Positions 19,490 to 29,896 of a stretch of DNA of 52,065 nt are shown piece after piece. The stretch is from Nitrosomonas sp. Nm51. GTDB taxonomy: Bacteria > Pseudomonadota > Gammaproteobacteria > Burkholderiales > Nitrosomonadaceae. The translations under genes and the position numbers were made by a program. Each line of letters starts with the position of its first letter. Within the stretch, counting starts at the first letter, position 1. Where the stretch lies: contig NZ_FOGH01000018.1 of the NCBI RefSeq assembly GCF_900111165.1, positions 1-52,065 of the forward strand. The letters run 5' to 3'. The notes beneath the pieces are model-generated. The model worked only from the letters and a program-made list of their open reading frames with translations, searched no databases and was not told where the DNA came from.

Positions 19490-19539
19490 CGCTCTCTCTC
19501 TTTGTGAAATAAAACAACAATCGCGATGCGCGGTAATGA

Positions 19540-20904
19540 TTATTTTTCATCCATTTGTTGCAGTTGACGTGCCAATAACGTAACAGGGTGAATTACTTCA
19601 ATTCCGGAACCAATCTTACGTAATCGTGCGGCAATATGCATTGCGCAACCCACATTCGAAGTAACCAGCACGTCAGCACCGCTTTGCATAATTATGCGTA
19701 TTTTGTTATCCAGCAAACTGTCTGCCAACTCAGGCTGCCTGATAAAATAAGTACCCGCCGCACCGCAACATTGATCATTATCCGCCAAAACAACCATCTG
19801 TGCACCCGGAATTTTTTGTATGATTTGATATGGATAGTCATGGTCCCGCAATACATGGCGCAGGCTGCACGGATCCTGCACGGCCACTTTTCTTTCCAAA
19901 GGCGCAATGACGAGTTGATCCCATCCTGGCGCAGTTGCCAGAAACTTGCTGATATCGAGCGTCTTGGGAAATTCTGCATTTTCGGCACCTGCCCGTAAAT
20001 TTGTTGCGCAACGGTCTACATACTCACATAACTGCGCACCACAACCCGATGCTGCACTGATGACCGCAATCACATCATGCAGCGCGCTAAATACCTGCAT
20101 GTTTTTATCCCTCAACTGCGCCGCTTTTTCAGTATCACCGGCATGCTGATGCAGCGCGCCACAACAGGTTTGTGTTGATGGCACCCGCACACTGTAACCG
20201 AGCCGGTTCAACACAAAAATACAGGCATTCAGTGTCCTTGTATCCGTTAACCGCGCTATACACCCCAGGAATAATGCCACCGTACCCTTATACTCTCCGG
20301 CAGCAGGATAAAAATCCCGCCAGGCATGTGTGAGCGTATTTTTTTTCTGGTTCCCTGTATAAGGAAAAACCACCGGTGGCAATTGCGCCAATATATTTTG
20401 CATACCGGGCCGGTGTTTGAAACTGTGCTGCCACAACCGGCGTATTGCAGACAACACGCCACTTTTTTGAGATAAATAAAGCAACCATCGCAAACGGTCA
20501 AACCATACCGGATGAATAACCAATGTATTTAGCAAACGCATTAGCTGTTTCAGACTGTGTTTTGCAGAATACTCTTCGCTGTGACAGGTATCCGACACCC
20601 GGATCATCTTGCGCGCTTCATCAATAATCCGGCCATAGGCCACATGGTTCGGACAAACAGCTTCACACGCCCGGCAAGTCAGACACCGGTCGAGATGCAG
20701 TTTGAATTTGCCATTCACCGGAATCCGGTCATTAACAGCACCATTGATAATCGCAATACGTCCACGCGGTGAATCCGCCTCGGATTTCAATAAACGATAG
20801 GTCGGACAATGCGGTAAACACAATCCGCATGACACACAGCGATTGGTCTGTTCAACAAGATCCTTTTTTGAATATCCCAAAGAGAAAGGATCTTCACCCG
20901 TCAT
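19540..20904 (-). CDS. glcF: glycolate oxidase-type iron-sulfur subunit
   Basis: 454 residues. The N-terminus has two 4Fe-4S ferredoxin motifs, [17 protein letters not shown] and [15 protein letters not shown], followed by two cysteine-rich CCG domains ([22 protein letters not shown]). This is the GlcF layout: the electron-transfer subunit of membrane-linked glycolate oxidase, with GlcD and GlcE as FAD partners. Those are not in this window, so the assignment rests on GlcF alone; related 2-hydroxyacid oxidase Fe-S subunits remain possible. GAGGGTTGTTAA precedes the ATG. Confidence 0.85.
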   Translation of the reverse strand: MTGEDPFSLGYSKKDLVEQTNRCVSCGLCLPHCPTYRLLKSEADSPRGRIAIINGAVNDRIPVNGKFKLHLDRCLTCRACEAVCPNHVAYGRIIDEARKMIRVSDTCHSEEYSAKHSLKQLMRLLNTLVIHPVWFDRLRWLLYLSQKSGVLSAIRRLWQHSFKHRPGMQNILAQLPPVVFPYTGNQKKNTLTHAWRDFYPAAGEYKGTVALFLGCIARLTDTRTLNACIFVLNRLGYSVRVPSTQTCCGALHQHAGDTEKAAQLRDKNMQVFSALHDVIAVISAASGCGAQLCEYVDRCATNLRAGAENAEFPKTLDISKFLATAPGWDQLVIAPLERKVAVQDPCSLRHVLRDHDYPYQIIQKIPGAQMVVLADNDQCCGAAGTYFIRQPELADSLLDNKIRIIMQSGADVLVTSNVGCAMHIAARLRKIGSGIEVIHPVTLLARQLQQMDEK

Positions 20905-21041
20905 TTAACAACCCTCATTTTAGTGTTTAATTGCATTAATTCGACATACACTTTTTAAATAATATTTCATTACAAAACAATTGGTTGATCTGAAAAATAA
21001 TACACATTATTTTTGCAATTAAATACTAGCCGTATCCGCTT
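20905..21041. promoter_or_regulatory. A/T-rich upstream region of glcF with small hairpin
   Basis: Strongly A/T-rich DNA upstream of leftward glcF. A 9-bp perfect stem (AAAAATAAT / ATTATTTTT, loop ACAC) lies at 20993-21014. It probably holds the glcF promoter; no clear -35/-10 pair was assigned. Confidence 0.3.
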
Positions 21042-21186
21042 AGAGGGTATCGTCATGTGTTATGTGCATTTATGCGCGTGCAGATTTTTGATGAATGTTT
21101 GTGAAAAGCGTGCAGAGCATAGCCATAGCTATGTTCAAGCGCTTTGAACAAACAGAATTGCACATAATACATGACGACATCCCTAT
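21042..21186. repeat. MITE-like element with about 25-bp terminal inverted repeats
   Basis: The left end (21044-21068) and the reverse complement of the right end (21159-21184) match over about 25 bp with few differences (AGGG..TCGTCATGT.TTATGTGCA). The roughly 95-bp interior has no ORF but contains GAGCATAGCCATAGCTATGTTC. The right end plus adjoining interior recurs at 40533-40571, showing a repeat family. No transposase is encoded; a non-autonomous transposon is inferred. Confidence 0.6.
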
Positions 21187-21278
21187 AATACTTCTGGAAT
21201 AATCCTAAACGACTTTTTCAATCGCAATACATATCCGGACATTCGTAACAGCCATAAGTTTTTCCCAACGTTATCGAC

Positions 21279-21794
21279 ATGAATGAATATACCGATCATT
21301 TGAGTGCTTTATTAATTTCAAGCGCCATCGTCATCTGCTGCGTGACAATGCTATGAAGCCTTGCGGCTATTAAGGCACGCCGCCAGCGCTCATGCGCACA
21401 AACGAATAGGCATACTCATTGTCATGCCCGGCCTGCCGGCAGTGCATGTCATTGAAATAATCCTGCTTGCCCTGGGGCACATGATCATGCAACAGCTGCT
21501 GGGTTTAGGGTTTAGGGTTTAGGGTTTAGGGTTTAGGGTTTAGGGTTTAGGGTTTAGGGTTTAGGGCATATCACAAACCTGGACGGCGGTAATTTTCTTG
21601 ACTACACCTACTATTCATCGGTAGTCTATACAATGGTAGGCTTTGGTGATTTATTGCCAGTCGGCGCCTTACGCATACTGAGCACAGCAGAAGGACCGGT
21701 GGGACTGGCAATAATAACGTGGCCGGCTTCCTTCACTTTTCTAACCATGAAACACTTCTGGCCGCACCCATTGAACCTAGAATCAGTTGGATGA
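21279..21794 (+). pseudogene. two-helix potassium-channel-like gene, frameshifted and interrupted by TTTAGGG repeats
   Basis: Frame one runs MNEYTDHLSALLISSAIVICCVTML and stops at TGA 21354. Shifted by one, YEALRLLRHAASAHAHKRI continues to VHVIEIILLALGHMIMQQLLGLG, where the heptamer array starts. After it comes HITNLDGGNFLDYTYYSSVV, then YTMVGFGDLLPVGALRILS with the selectivity-filter motif GFGD, and a final helix to TGA 21792. With a single heptamer the second and third parts join in frame (LLGLGHITNLDGG). The product would have been a small Ion_trans_2-type channel of about 150 residues. Both the frameshift and the array disable it. Confidence 0.7.
21501..21566 (+). repeat. tandem heptamer array, nine TTTAGGG units
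   Basis: GGG followed by nine perfect TTTAGGG units (21504-21566), identical to the plant-type telomere heptamer but lying inside a bacterial channel pseudogene. Because 7 is not a multiple of 3, any three units present TAG in every frame, so three or more copies always terminate translation. Confidence 0.97.
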
Positions 21795-21909
21795 TGTTTA
21801 GAGTACACTGTTCTTCCTTTTTGACAAGACGCAATGAGGCGTAATAACGCGTTATTGCAACGAATTGCAACGCAGCGAAAAAGGAAGAACAGTGTGCTAT
21901 AAGCATCAT
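21791..21909. repeat. 119-bp inverted-repeat element (MITE-like)
   Basis: The arms at 21791-21822 and 21878-21909 match 29 of 32 bases in inverted orientation, and the 55-bp interior includes the palindrome AATAACGCGTTATT. There is no coding capacity. It overlaps the stop of the channel pseudogene, so insertion may have replaced its natural end. The transcript would fold into one long hairpin. Confidence 0.65.
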
Positions 21910-22137
21910 AGCGTGGCCCACCCTTTTGGTGAGTAGCGTATAAAGAAATATTAGTTTTATTTCATAAGATTGGCCATAGTTGTAGCGGTCAACCGAGGAT
22001 TGAATGAATCTAATGTACGCTCCGATAATTGAGCGTATGCGCCATGATTTTAACGCGTCCCTCGGATAGAAACCGTCAAACCGGATTTTTCCCGGCGACG
22101 CACAAGCTACTCAAACAATCATCAACTGATTTGGCAG
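21910..22137. other. intergenic DNA right of the MITE-like element
   Basis: No gene recognised between the inverted-repeat element and the ftsZ-distal stem. A small inverted repeat, TACGCTC / GAGCGTA, lies at 22016-22037. An lpxC gene, which follows ftsZ in many proteobacteria, is not present. Confidence 0.5.
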
Positions 22138-22200
22138 GCTTTCCAGCACAACCGGCGGCGTCTGTTTACCTCACAAGACGCCGCCATCATGCTGGAAAGC
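22138..22200. repeat. large bipartite stem-loop downstream of ftsZ
   Basis: The outer arms (22138-22148 / 22190-22200) pair over 11 bp and the inner arms (GGCGGCGTCT 22154-22163 / 22176-22185) over 10 bp, all perfect. It begins 35 bp past the ftsZ stop on the minus strand. No T-run follows, so it may block exonucleases or act as a REP-like repeat rather than an intrinsic terminator. Confidence 0.6.
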
Positions 22201-22234
22201 AAATTGCACACCTTACGCAGTGAGCAATGCAGGG

Positions 22235-23383
22235 TTAGTCTGCCTGCCTTCTCAAAAACGCCGGTATATCCATCGGGTCAACACCTGACTGACGCATCGC
22301 GGCCACAGTCGCATCGTTTCTTCTGCCTGTCCGTATTACAGCAGGATCATCTGGAGACATAAAGCCTTCGCGATCATCGGTTCCAGTGCGCGAATGAACG
22401 ACTGACAGTGGTTTTTTGCCCTGATTATGGACATTGCCAAGGCCGGTAGCGACCATTGTTACACGCAGATCTTCACTCATGCTTTCATCAATGACGGTAC
22501 CGATAATAATTGTCGCATCTTCAGCAGTCAGCTCTTTTATGGTTCCCATTACCTCATGCACCTCGCGCATTTTCAATGATGAATTTGCGGTAATGTTAAC
22601 CAGCACACCACGGGCACCTGCGAGCGATATATCCTCAAGCAACGGACTTGCCACCGCTTGCTCGGCTGCGATACGTGCACGGTCAACACCCGTTGAAATC
22701 GCTGAACCCATCATGGCCATGCCCATTTCAGACATCACTGTTTTCACGTCAGCAAAATCGACGTTTACCAGACCAGGACAGTTAATAACCTCCGCGATAC
22801 CCGCAACGGCTCCATGCAGCACATCGTTAGCTGCTTTGAATGCATCCAGCATGCTGATATCGTTACCCAGAACCGCCATCAGTTTGTCATTGGGTATTAC
22901 GATTAACGAATCGACATGTTGCGACAGCTCTTCCATACCCAATTGCGCCGCTTTCAGGCGTTTGCCCTCAAAGGCAAAAGGCTTGCTGACCACGGCAACT
23001 GTTAAAATGCCCATTTCCTTGGCAACATGAGCAACAACCGGTGCGGCGCCGGTACCTGTACCGCCGCCCATACCGGCAGTCACAAAAAGCATGTCGGAAC
23101 CCTGAATCAATTCGGCGATGCGATCGCGGTCCTCCACCGCCGCCTCGCGCCCGATCTCGGGGTTGGCGCCTGCACCCAGGCCCCGGGTGATACCGGACCC
23201 TAACTGCAAAATAATATCTGCTTTAGTGTTTTTCAAAGCCTGTGCGTCGGTATTCATGCTGATGAATTCCACGCCTTTCATTTCATTCTGAATCATATGA
23301 TCGACGGCGTTACATCCACAACCGCCAACACCTATTACTTTAATTACCGCTTCCTGCGTTTCATTATTCATAATTTCAAACAT
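22235..23383 (-). CDS. ftsZ: cell-division GTPase FtsZ
   Basis: 382 residues. Tubulin-like GTPase forming the Z-ring. The GTP-binding loop GGGTGTGAAPV, the N-terminal GVGGCGCNAVDHMI and the synergy-loop region NVDFADVKTVM are intact. The flexible linker is short and ends with the conserved C-terminal peptide DPMDIPAFLRRQ that binds FtsA and ZipA. AAGGAGGGG before the ATG supports 23383. It is the last gene of the dcw cluster; a large stem-loop follows. Confidence 0.98.
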   Translation of the reverse strand: MFEIMNNETQEAVIKVIGVGGCGCNAVDHMIQNEMKGVEFISMNTDAQALKNTKADIILQLGSGITRGLGAGANPEIGREAAVEDRDRIAELIQGSDMLFVTAGMGGGTGTGAAPVVAHVAKEMGILTVAVVSKPFAFEGKRLKAAQLGMEELSQHVDSLIVIPNDKLMAVLGNDISMLDAFKAANDVLHGAVAGIAEVINCPGLVNVDFADVKTVMSEMGMAMMGSAISTGVDRARIAAEQAVASPLLEDISLAGARGVLVNITANSSLKMREVHEVMGTIKELTAEDATIIIGTVIDESMSEDLRVTMVATGLGNVHNQGKKPLSVVHSRTGTDDREGFMSPDDPAVIRTGRRNDATVAAMRQSGVDPMDIPAFLRRQAD

Positions 23384-23447
23384 AACACCCCTCCTTTAGA
23401 TCAGCACGACAAAAACCAAAAAAAGCTTTTACATACAAAATATTGAA

Positions 23448-24686
23448 TTAAAAATTCCTTTGAAACCAATTTTTCATTCTAGAAAAAATCTGTTTTGCTG
23501 AGCTGCCCTGCAACCGCATGTGTTGCTGCAGCTTCATATGTTCTATACCTGTCATAATGAGTCCCACGCCGGTTGAATACCTCGGCGTATGCACCACGTC
23601 CTGTAAGCTTCCCTTGTAATTGGGCACACCCAGTCGCACAGGCATATGAAAGATTTCTTCGCCCAGTTCAACCATCCCGTGCAAAGAAGCACTGCCGCCC
23701 GTAATCACAATACCGGATGACAACAATTCTTCGAAACCACTGCGCCGCAACTCCGCCTGCACCATGGTATAAAGTTCTTCGGCCCGTGGTTCTATCACCT
23801 CGGCCAGGGTCTGCACGGAAAGCTGCCGCGACCCTCTGTTGCCGACATCCGGCACCTCGATCATTTCACGCGTATCAGCCAGGCTTCTCAACGCATAGCC
23901 GTAGCGGCATTTCAAATCTTCGGCATTTTTAGTCGGTGTACGCAGCGCCATAGCAATATCATTGGTAATCTGATCTCCGGCGATCGGAATCACTGCTGTA
24001 TGACGGATTGCACCGTTGGTAAATACGGCGATATCGGTCGTTCCACCGCCGATATCGACCAGACAGACACCCAGATCTTTTTCATCTTCAGTTAGTACGG
24101 CCATGGCTGAGGCCAGCGGCTGCAGAATCAGATCGCGCACCTCCAATCCGCAGCGGTGAACGCATTTGACAATATTCTGAGCCGCTGAAACCGCCCCTGT
24201 AACGATATGTACTTTAACTTCCAGCCGAATGCCACTCATGCCCACCGGCTCACGCACATCTTCCTGGCCATCGATAATAAATTCCTGATTCAGGATATGC
24301 AGAATCTGTTGATCAGCCGGTATATTCACGGCCTTGGCCGCCTCCATCACGCGCTCAACATCCGCTTCCGTGACTTCCTTATCCTTGATTGGCACCATGC
24401 CATCGGAGTTGATCCCTTTGATATGACTGCCTGCAATTCCGGTAAAAACTTCATTGATTTTACAATCCGCCATCAACTCGACTTCCTCCAGCGCACGTTG
24501 AATGGCATTGACAGTTGTCTCAATATTGGCGACAACGCCTTTTTTCAAACCGCGGGATGGATGGCTGCCCAAACCGATAATTTCAAAGCCACCTTCCGGC
24601 AATAACTCTGCAACAATTGCCACAATTTTTGAGGTGCCAATATCGAGCCCGGCAATTAATTTTCTACTTTCCCTAGCTTTACCCAT
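23448..24686 (-). CDS. ftsA: cell-division actin-like protein FtsA
   Basis: 412 residues. Actin-fold ATPase that tethers FtsZ to the membrane. The N-terminal IAGLDIGTSKIVAIVAE and LVDIGGGTTDIAVF are the phosphate-binding motifs; IVITGGSASLHGM is the adenosine motif. The C-terminal amphipathic helix FSRMKNWFQRNF is the membrane anchor. It sits between ftsQ and ftsZ, with GGGAG before the start. Confidence 0.97.
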   Translation of the reverse strand: MGKARESRKLIAGLDIGTSKIVAIVAELLPEGGFEIIGLGSHPSRGLKKGVVANIETTVNAIQRALEEVELMADCKINEVFTGIAGSHIKGINSDGMVPIKDKEVTEADVERVMEAAKAVNIPADQQILHILNQEFIIDGQEDVREPVGMSGIRLEVKVHIVTGAVSAAQNIVKCVHRCGLEVRDLILQPLASAMAVLTEDEKDLGVCLVDIGGGTTDIAVFTNGAIRHTAVIPIAGDQITNDIAMALRTPTKNAEDLKCRYGYALRSLADTREMIEVPDVGNRGSRQLSVQTLAEVIEPRAEELYTMVQAELRRSGFEELLSSGIVITGGSASLHGMVELGEEIFHMPVRLGVPNYKGSLQDVVHTPRYSTGVGLIMTGIEHMKLQQHMRLQGSSAKQIFSRMKNWFQRNF

Positions 24687-24706
24687 CTAGTCACATCTCC
24701 CTGATC

Positions 24707-25474
24707 TCACGTTTCTTTCTCTGAAATTTGCTTATTTTTCAATGGCTTTTCCGCTTCCGGCATATACACTGCAAATCCATTGGTATAACGCAAATCCACA
24801 TAAGCAAGCGGCTTATCCTGATTCAAATGTGCGATGCTGTGGTGGTAAACTGAAACATATCGCTGCAACCTCTTTTCTATTTCATGCCTGCCCAACTCAA
24901 GAACCGTTCCCGTATTCAAATGTATGCGCCAGGCATGCCGGGAAGATAAATTGATCTCTGAGATCGACTGCTGCAATGGCGCAAGCGCTTTACTGAACTG
25001 CCGGTAACGCCGCGTGATTTCCTTTGAATTCGCCTCCATTGGCGCTGTGAATACTGGCATCTTTTCATCTAGCACGACACGAAAAACCTCTCCGTGGGAA
25101 TTGACCAGCGCATGGCTGCCCCAGTGGGCCAACACCTGGTGCTCTTCCAGTCTGATGTTCAATGCTAACGGCCAGTCCCGTTCGACCTTGGCATCCCGCA
25201 CCCAGGGCAAACGGGTAAACGCATCTCGTACCGCAATCAAATTGACTGACAAGAAATTGCCTTGAACATGACGCCGCACAATTGTTTCAATCTGTTCGCG
25301 GGTAATATGCTTAAGTTCGTCATGATCAGCATGCATTCCCTGAACATTCACGGTCTTCAAGGGTAAAAAACGCGGCAAACCATAGTGCTGCACAAGGGTA
25401 TAAATAAGCACCGTTGCCGCCATCAAAAACAGCGCACCGGACACAAAATTTAACAAACGGCAGTTATCCCACAT
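24707..25474 (-). CDS. ftsQ: cell-division protein FtsQ
   Basis: 255 residues. Bitopic divisome scaffold: short cytoplasmic N-terminus, one transmembrane helix (about residues 10-28, [19 protein letters not shown]), then a POTRA domain (about 38-108, LKTVNVQGM...) and the FtsQ beta domain ([23 protein letters not shown]). The cytoplasmic tail is unusually short (about 9 residues). It overlaps the ddl stop by 11 bp, indicating coupled translation. Confidence 0.93.
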   Translation of the reverse strand: MWDNCRLLNFVSGALFLMAATVLIYTLVQHYGLPRFLPLKTVNVQGMHADHDELKHITREQIETIVRRHVQGNFLSVNLIAVRDAFTRLPWVRDAKVERDWPLALNIRLEEHQVLAHWGSHALVNSHGEVFRVVLDEKMPVFTAPMEANSKEITRRYRQFSKALAPLQQSISEINLSSRHAWRIHLNTGTVLELGRHEIEKRLQRYVSVYHHSIAHLNQDKPLAYVDLRYTNGFAVYMPEAEKPLKNKQISEKET

Positions 25475-26381
25475 GCGACAAACTCAATATCTTGAGAACC
25501 AGTTCTTCAAAATCAATACCCGCAGCCTTTGCCGCCATCGGCACCAGGCTGTGACTTGTCATCCCAGGTGAAGTATTTGCTTCCAGAAAACAAAACCGGC
25601 CATCCTGGCTTAAAATAAGGTCAACCCGTCCCCATCCTTCGCATCCAAGCGTCTGATATGCCTGCAAAGCCTGAGCCTGTATCAGGCCGGTTTGATCATC
25701 CGGCAGTCCGCAGGGACAAAAATAGCGGGTTTTGTCGGAAAGATACTTGGCTTCATAATCATACAGCTCCCCGGTAACCTCTATCCTTACCAAGGGCAGC
25801 GGCGTATCGCCAAGTATTGCCGCCGTCAACTCGGTGCCCGCGATATATTCTTCTGCAAGCACCAGCGCGTCATGTTCTGCTGCCACGCGGTAAGCTTTTG
25901 CAATATCCTCCGCCCGGTCAACTTTACTCAAGCCGATGGTGGAGCCTTCGCGCACCGGTTTTATAATCAATGGCAACCCCAGCATTTGCGCAATTTTTTC
26001 AAAGTCGCTGTGCGCAGTTAACAAAGTACTGCGTGGAGAATCCACACCCGCCGCCCGCCATAACAATTTTGTACGCCATTTATCCATCGCCAACGCGCTG
26101 GCCATCACTCCGCTGCCGGTATAGGGTATGCGCATTAATTCCAGAGCGCCCTGAACCGTGCCATCTTCGCCGTAGCGTCCATGCAATGCGATATATACCC
26201 TGTCAAACTGTGCATCCGCTAATGCAGCCAGCGATTTTTTTCCCGGATCGAAAGGATGCGCATCGACGCCGCGTTGCCGCAACGCCTCAAGTACAGCCTG
26301 TCCACTCTGCAGCGAAATATCCCGCTCAGCGGAGCACCCTCCGAATAATACCGCCACTTTGCCAAAATCCTGTTCAACCAC
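25464..26381 (-). CDS. ddl: D-alanine--D-alanine ligase
   Basis: 305 residues. ATP-grasp enzyme making D-Ala-D-Ala for the peptidoglycan stem. The motifs [46 protein letters not shown] and [17 protein letters not shown] are all present. The start is GTG at 26381, sharing one base with the murB TAG stop. It corresponds to the DdlB position in the dcw cluster. Confidence 0.95.
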   Translation of the reverse strand: MVEQDFGKVAVLFGGCSAERDISLQSGQAVLEALRQRGVDAHPFDPGKKSLAALADAQFDRVYIALHGRYGEDGTVQGALELMRIPYTGSGVMASALAMDKWRTKLLWRAAGVDSPRSTLLTAHSDFEKIAQMLGLPLIIKPVREGSTIGLSKVDRAEDIAKAYRVAAEHDALVLAEEYIAGTELTAAILGDTPLPLVRIEVTGELYDYEAKYLSDKTRYFCPCGLPDDQTGLIQAQALQAYQTLGCEGWGRVDLILSQDGRFCFLEANTSPGMTSHSLVPMAAKAAGIDFEELVLKILSLSHVG

Positions 26382-27364
26382 TATACGCTTCTCCCCGCCT
26401 CACCGATAACCCGGACTTCCTGAGTCAATACCACACCTTTTTCCTGCTCGACACGCGCTTTCACCATCATGATCAATGCTTCGATATCGGCAGCTGTTGC
26501 ATGCCCCATATTGAGGATAAAATTTGCATGTCTGACTGAAACCATCGCGCCACCAATTTGTGCGCCTTTTAACCCACACGCCTCAATTAAGCGCGCGGCA
26601 TGATCGCCGGGCGGATTTCTGAATACCGAACCCGCATTCGGCTTATTCAGTGGCTGGCTGTTCACGCGCAACGTTAACAGGCGTTTGATCTTTTCACGAG
26701 ACTCAGCCTCATCGCCCGGCTTCAATCGTAAGTAACCGCCCGCAAACCATTCGAATTGATTACCGGATTTTGTTTTGGATTGGACGCTGCGGTAACCAAT
26801 TGTGTAATTATCGGGCGAGCATTCAGAAATCTCCCCGCTGCGGCTAATTATTCGAACCCGTTCAACCAGTTCCCAGGCTTCCGAACCATAGCACCCCGCA
26901 TTCATTGCCAATGCACCGCCGATTGTGCCGGGAATACCTGCCAGAAATTCTGCACCGGCAAGCCGATGCCTGGCCGAAAATCGCGCTACCTTGGCGCAGG
27001 CCACACCTGCACCGGCATAGACCAAACCGCCGGATTTATTACTGTCCAGCAACTGCAAATTGTCTAGCCGGGCATGGACCGCAATTACGGTTCCCGGCAG
27101 ACCGCCGTCTCTTACCAGCAGATTACTGCCCAGTCCGACCAAATATGCCGGTTCGTCGATCGGCAGCTTTTGCAAGAATGCACTCAAATCTTCCAGACCG
27201 GCTGGCACATAATAACGGCGGGCTAAACCACCCACACGCCAGGAAGTATGTCGGCTCATCGGTTCATTGACCCGAATTTCGCCTTGTACGCCATATAAAC
27301 TCGTTTCTCTAACATCCGTTATGTGGCAAGCTTTTTGTCTGTTCATTTGAAATATTGCGCGCAT
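26381..27364 (-). CDS. murB: UDP-N-acetylenolpyruvoylglucosamine reductase
   Basis: 327 residues. FAD enzyme that reduces UDP-GlcNAc-enolpyruvate to UDP-MurNAc. Motifs: [14 protein letters not shown], the FAD-contacting [37 protein letters not shown] and SGSVFRNP-like [14 protein letters not shown]. The start at 27364 has GAAGGA ten bases upstream; Met7 (27346) is an alternative. It stands 34 bp after murC. Confidence 0.95.
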   Translation of the reverse strand: MRAIFQMNRQKACHITDVRETSLYGVQGEIRVNEPMSRHTSWRVGGLARRYYVPAGLEDLSAFLQKLPIDEPAYLVGLGSNLLVRDGGLPGTVIAVHARLDNLQLLDSNKSGGLVYAGAGVACAKVARFSARHRLAGAEFLAGIPGTIGGALAMNAGCYGSEAWELVERVRIISRSGEISECSPDNYTIGYRSVQSKTKSGNQFEWFAGGYLRLKPGDEAESREKIKRLLTLRVNSQPLNKPNAGSVFRNPPGDHAARLIEACGLKGAQIGGAMVSVRHANFILNMGHATAADIEALIMMVKARVEQEKGVVLTQEVRVIGEAGRSV

Positions 27365-27398
27365 CAGCTACGCTTCCTTCAGACAGTTTACAACTTGA

Positions 27399-28817
27399 TC
27401 ATTCATTAATAATCATCAATTTCTGTTGCTTTTTTACAATTCCAGGCGCCACCTTGGATATTGACCCGGCCCCCATTACCAGCACCAGATCACCATCTTC
27501 AATCACACCCATAATGGCTGCAGTCAACTCTTCCACTGTTGTGGCGTAAATCGGTTCAACTTTCCCCTGGATACGCACCGATCTTGCCAGCGATTTACTA
27601 TCTGCTGCGACTATCGGTTCTTCGCCAGCCGGAAAAACTTCTGCGAGTAACAATACATCTGCCTGAGAGAGCACCTTGACGAAATCCTCAAACAGATTGC
27701 GTGTGCGTGTATAGCGGTGCGGTTGAAACGCCAGAACAAGGCGCCGGCCGGGAAAGGCGCCGCGCGCTGCATCGATAGTCGCAGCCAGTTCGGCCGGGTG
27801 ATGACCGTAGTCATCAACAAGCGCAAAACTTTGCCGCCTGGATAATCGAATCTCACCGTAATGCTGAAAACGTCGTTCAACACCTTTAAACACAGATAAC
27901 GCCTTGACCATTGCCGCATCGGGCACGCCGATTTCATTCGCAACAGCAATCGCTGCCAGTGCATTTTGTATATTGTGCAGGCCCGGCAAATTCAATTTAA
28001 CCGGCAATTTACGCGCTGAACCGTTCACGCCAATCAAGGCGGTAAAGTGCATTTGGCCGTAACGATGCTCTATATCAAGAGCCCGGACTTGCGCATCCTC
28101 AGCAAGTCCATAGGTAGTTATGGGCTTGGTAATGTCGGGCATGAGCGCACGCACATTGGCATCATCGATACACAACACCGCCATACCGTAAAAAGGCAGA
28201 TGATGCATAAATTCAACAAAAGTCTGTTTCAGGTGGTTAAAATCATGCCCGTACGTTTCCATATGGTCTGCATCTATGTTGGTCACAACAGCAAGAACCG
28301 GTTGCAAATACAAAAATGACGCATCCGATTCGTCTGCCTCGACCACGATAAATTCACCACTGCCAAGCTTTGCATGGCAACCGGCGGCTTTCAGTCTGCC
28401 GCCAATTACAAATGTTGGATCCATATCCGCTTCAGCCAGAATACTGGCAACCAGACTGGTCGTCGTCGTTTTACCATGTGTCCCTGCTATCGCTATACCC
28501 CGCCGCAATCGCAACAATTCTGCCAGCATCAATGCACGCGGCACGACCGGAATATTTTTTTCATGCGCGGCAATCACTTCCGGGTTATCCGCCTTGACTG
28601 CAGTGGAAGTCACCACCACATCGGCACCGGCAATCTGCTGCGCCGCGTGCCCGGTATAAACCGTGACGCCAAGACTCTTGAGCCGCTGCGCCACCCAGTT
28701 ATCGGACAAGTCGGAGCCGCTGATCTGATATTTCAGATTTAACAGCACTTCTGCGATACCGCTCATGCCGGAACCGCAGATACCGACGAAATGGATATGT
28801 TTAACTTTATGTTTCAT
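27399..28817 (-). CDS. murC: UDP-N-acetylmuramate--L-alanine ligase
   Basis: 472 residues. Adds L-Ala to UDP-MurNAc. N-terminal [17 protein letters not shown] is the Rossmann-type substrate domain; [16 protein letters not shown] is the ATP loop; FQPHRYTRT is the C-terminal signature. The start MKHKVKH (28817) overlaps the murG stop as ATGA; the longer frame to 28844 lies inside murG. Confidence 0.97.
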   Translation of the reverse strand: MKHKVKHIHFVGICGSGMSGIAEVLLNLKYQISGSDLSDNWVAQRLKSLGVTVYTGHAAQQIAGADVVVTSTAVKADNPEVIAAHEKNIPVVPRALMLAELLRLRRGIAIAGTHGKTTTTSLVASILAEADMDPTFVIGGRLKAAGCHAKLGSGEFIVVEADESDASFLYLQPVLAVVTNIDADHMETYGHDFNHLKQTFVEFMHHLPFYGMAVLCIDDANVRALMPDITKPITTYGLAEDAQVRALDIEHRYGQMHFTALIGVNGSARKLPVKLNLPGLHNIQNALAAIAVANEIGVPDAAMVKALSVFKGVERRFQHYGEIRLSRRQSFALVDDYGHHPAELAATIDAARGAFPGRRLVLAFQPHRYTRTRNLFEDFVKVLSQADVLLLAEVFPAGEEPIVAADSKSLARSVRIQGKVEPIYATTVEELTAAIMGVIEDGDLVLVMGAGSISKVAPGIVKKQQKLMIINE

Positions 28818-29896
28818 GACGATACTCCGCCTGCCTGAATACAAATCTGTGCAACTTGCCGGGTTGCATCCGGCATAGCCCGTTTACGTGCGGCGACAGC
28901 CATCGCCAGCAGCTTTTCGCGTGTCAAATCACGCAGTATTGCCATCAGATTATCCGGGCTTAGGTCGGTCTGCGGCAGTAAAACCGCCGCTTGATGTTCA
29001 CTCAAGAAACGTGCGTTACTTGTTTGATGATCATCCACTGCATACGGGTAAGGCACCAGTATGCTCGCCACACCCGCCGCAGCTAACTCAGCCACCGTCA
29101 ATGCACCCGCCCGGCACAACACCAGATCGCAGCCAGCATAGTGCGCGGCCATATCATCAATAAACTCCATAATTTGCGCCGCCACATCGAGATCTGCGTA
29201 ATTGGCGCGCAAACTACCCAGGTTGTTTTCACCGGCTTGATGAACAACCGCCGGCCGGTGATTTTCAGGCATCAGCTTCAACGCCTGCGGCACAACCGCG
29301 TTCAAAACCTGCGCACCGCGACTGCCGCCAACCACCAACAGCCTGAGCGCGCCGCTGCGCCCGGCAAAACGCTTCTCGGGCGCTTCCAACCGGGCAATTT
29401 CCGCGCGCACCGGATTTCCGACAACGGTTACCTTAGCCTTGTCTGCTTTGATTGCTTCAGGAAAACCCAACAACACCCTGTCAGCCAGTTTTGCCAGCAC
29501 CCTATTGGTCAGACCCGGCACAGAATTTTGCTCATGAACAATAAGCGGCCTGTTTAGCAGCGAAGCCATCATACCACCCGGAAATGCAGGATAACCGCCC
29601 ATACCCAGCACCACATCGGGCCGCACCCTGCGCAATATTCTCAAACTTTGCATCAGTGCACGGAGCAATCGGATTGGCAGAATCATCCATGTCATCACAT
29701 TCTTTCCCCGCAGGCCTGAAAAATCAATTGTTTCAATTTCACAGTCATGTTGTACTACCCACCTATTCTCCATGCCTGTTTTAGTACCCAGCCAAACCAC
29801 CCGCCAGCCGGCCGATTTAAGATGGTCTGCAACGGCCAGTCCAGGAAAAACATGTCCCCCGGTTCCTCCGGCCATAATCAAAATTGTCTGTACCAT
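28814..29896 (-). CDS. murG: lipid II-forming GlcNAc transferase MurG
   Basis: 360 residues. GT28 glycosyltransferase that converts lipid I to lipid II at the inner face of the membrane. The glycine-rich loops [17 protein letters not shown] and [12 protein letters not shown], plus [13 protein letters not shown] and the donor-site [14 protein letters not shown], are present. Its start lies 19 bp inside the ftsW 3' end; its stop overlaps murC. Confidence 0.97.
   Translation of the reverse strand: MVQTILIMAGGTGGHVFPGLAVADHLKSAGWRVVWLGTKTGMENRWVVQHDCEIETIDFSGLRGKNVMTWMILPIRLLRALMQSLRILRRVRPDVVLGMGGYPAFPGGMMASLLNRPLIVHEQNSVPGLTNRVLAKLADRVLLGFPEAIKADKAKVTVVGNPVRAEIARLEAPEKRFAGRSGALRLLVVGGSRGAQVLNAVVPQALKLMPENHRPAVVHQAGENNLGSLRANYADLDVAAQIMEFIDDMAAHYAGCDLVLCRAGALTVAELAAAGVASILVPYPYAVDDHQTSNARFLSEHQAAVLLPQTDLSPDNLMAILRDLTREKLLAMAVAARKRAMPDATRQVAQICIQAGGVSS

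Noticed and set aside
21501..21566. Telomere-like TTTAGGG array as eukaryotic contamination or a chimeric join
   Set aside because: The channel reading frame continues on both sides and joins in frame with one unit, so the array sits in a native bacterial locus.
22029..22223. 64-codon plus-strand ORF opposite the ftsZ 3' flank
   Set aside because: It spans the large stem-loop, whose symmetry explains the open frame, and lacks a ribosome binding site.
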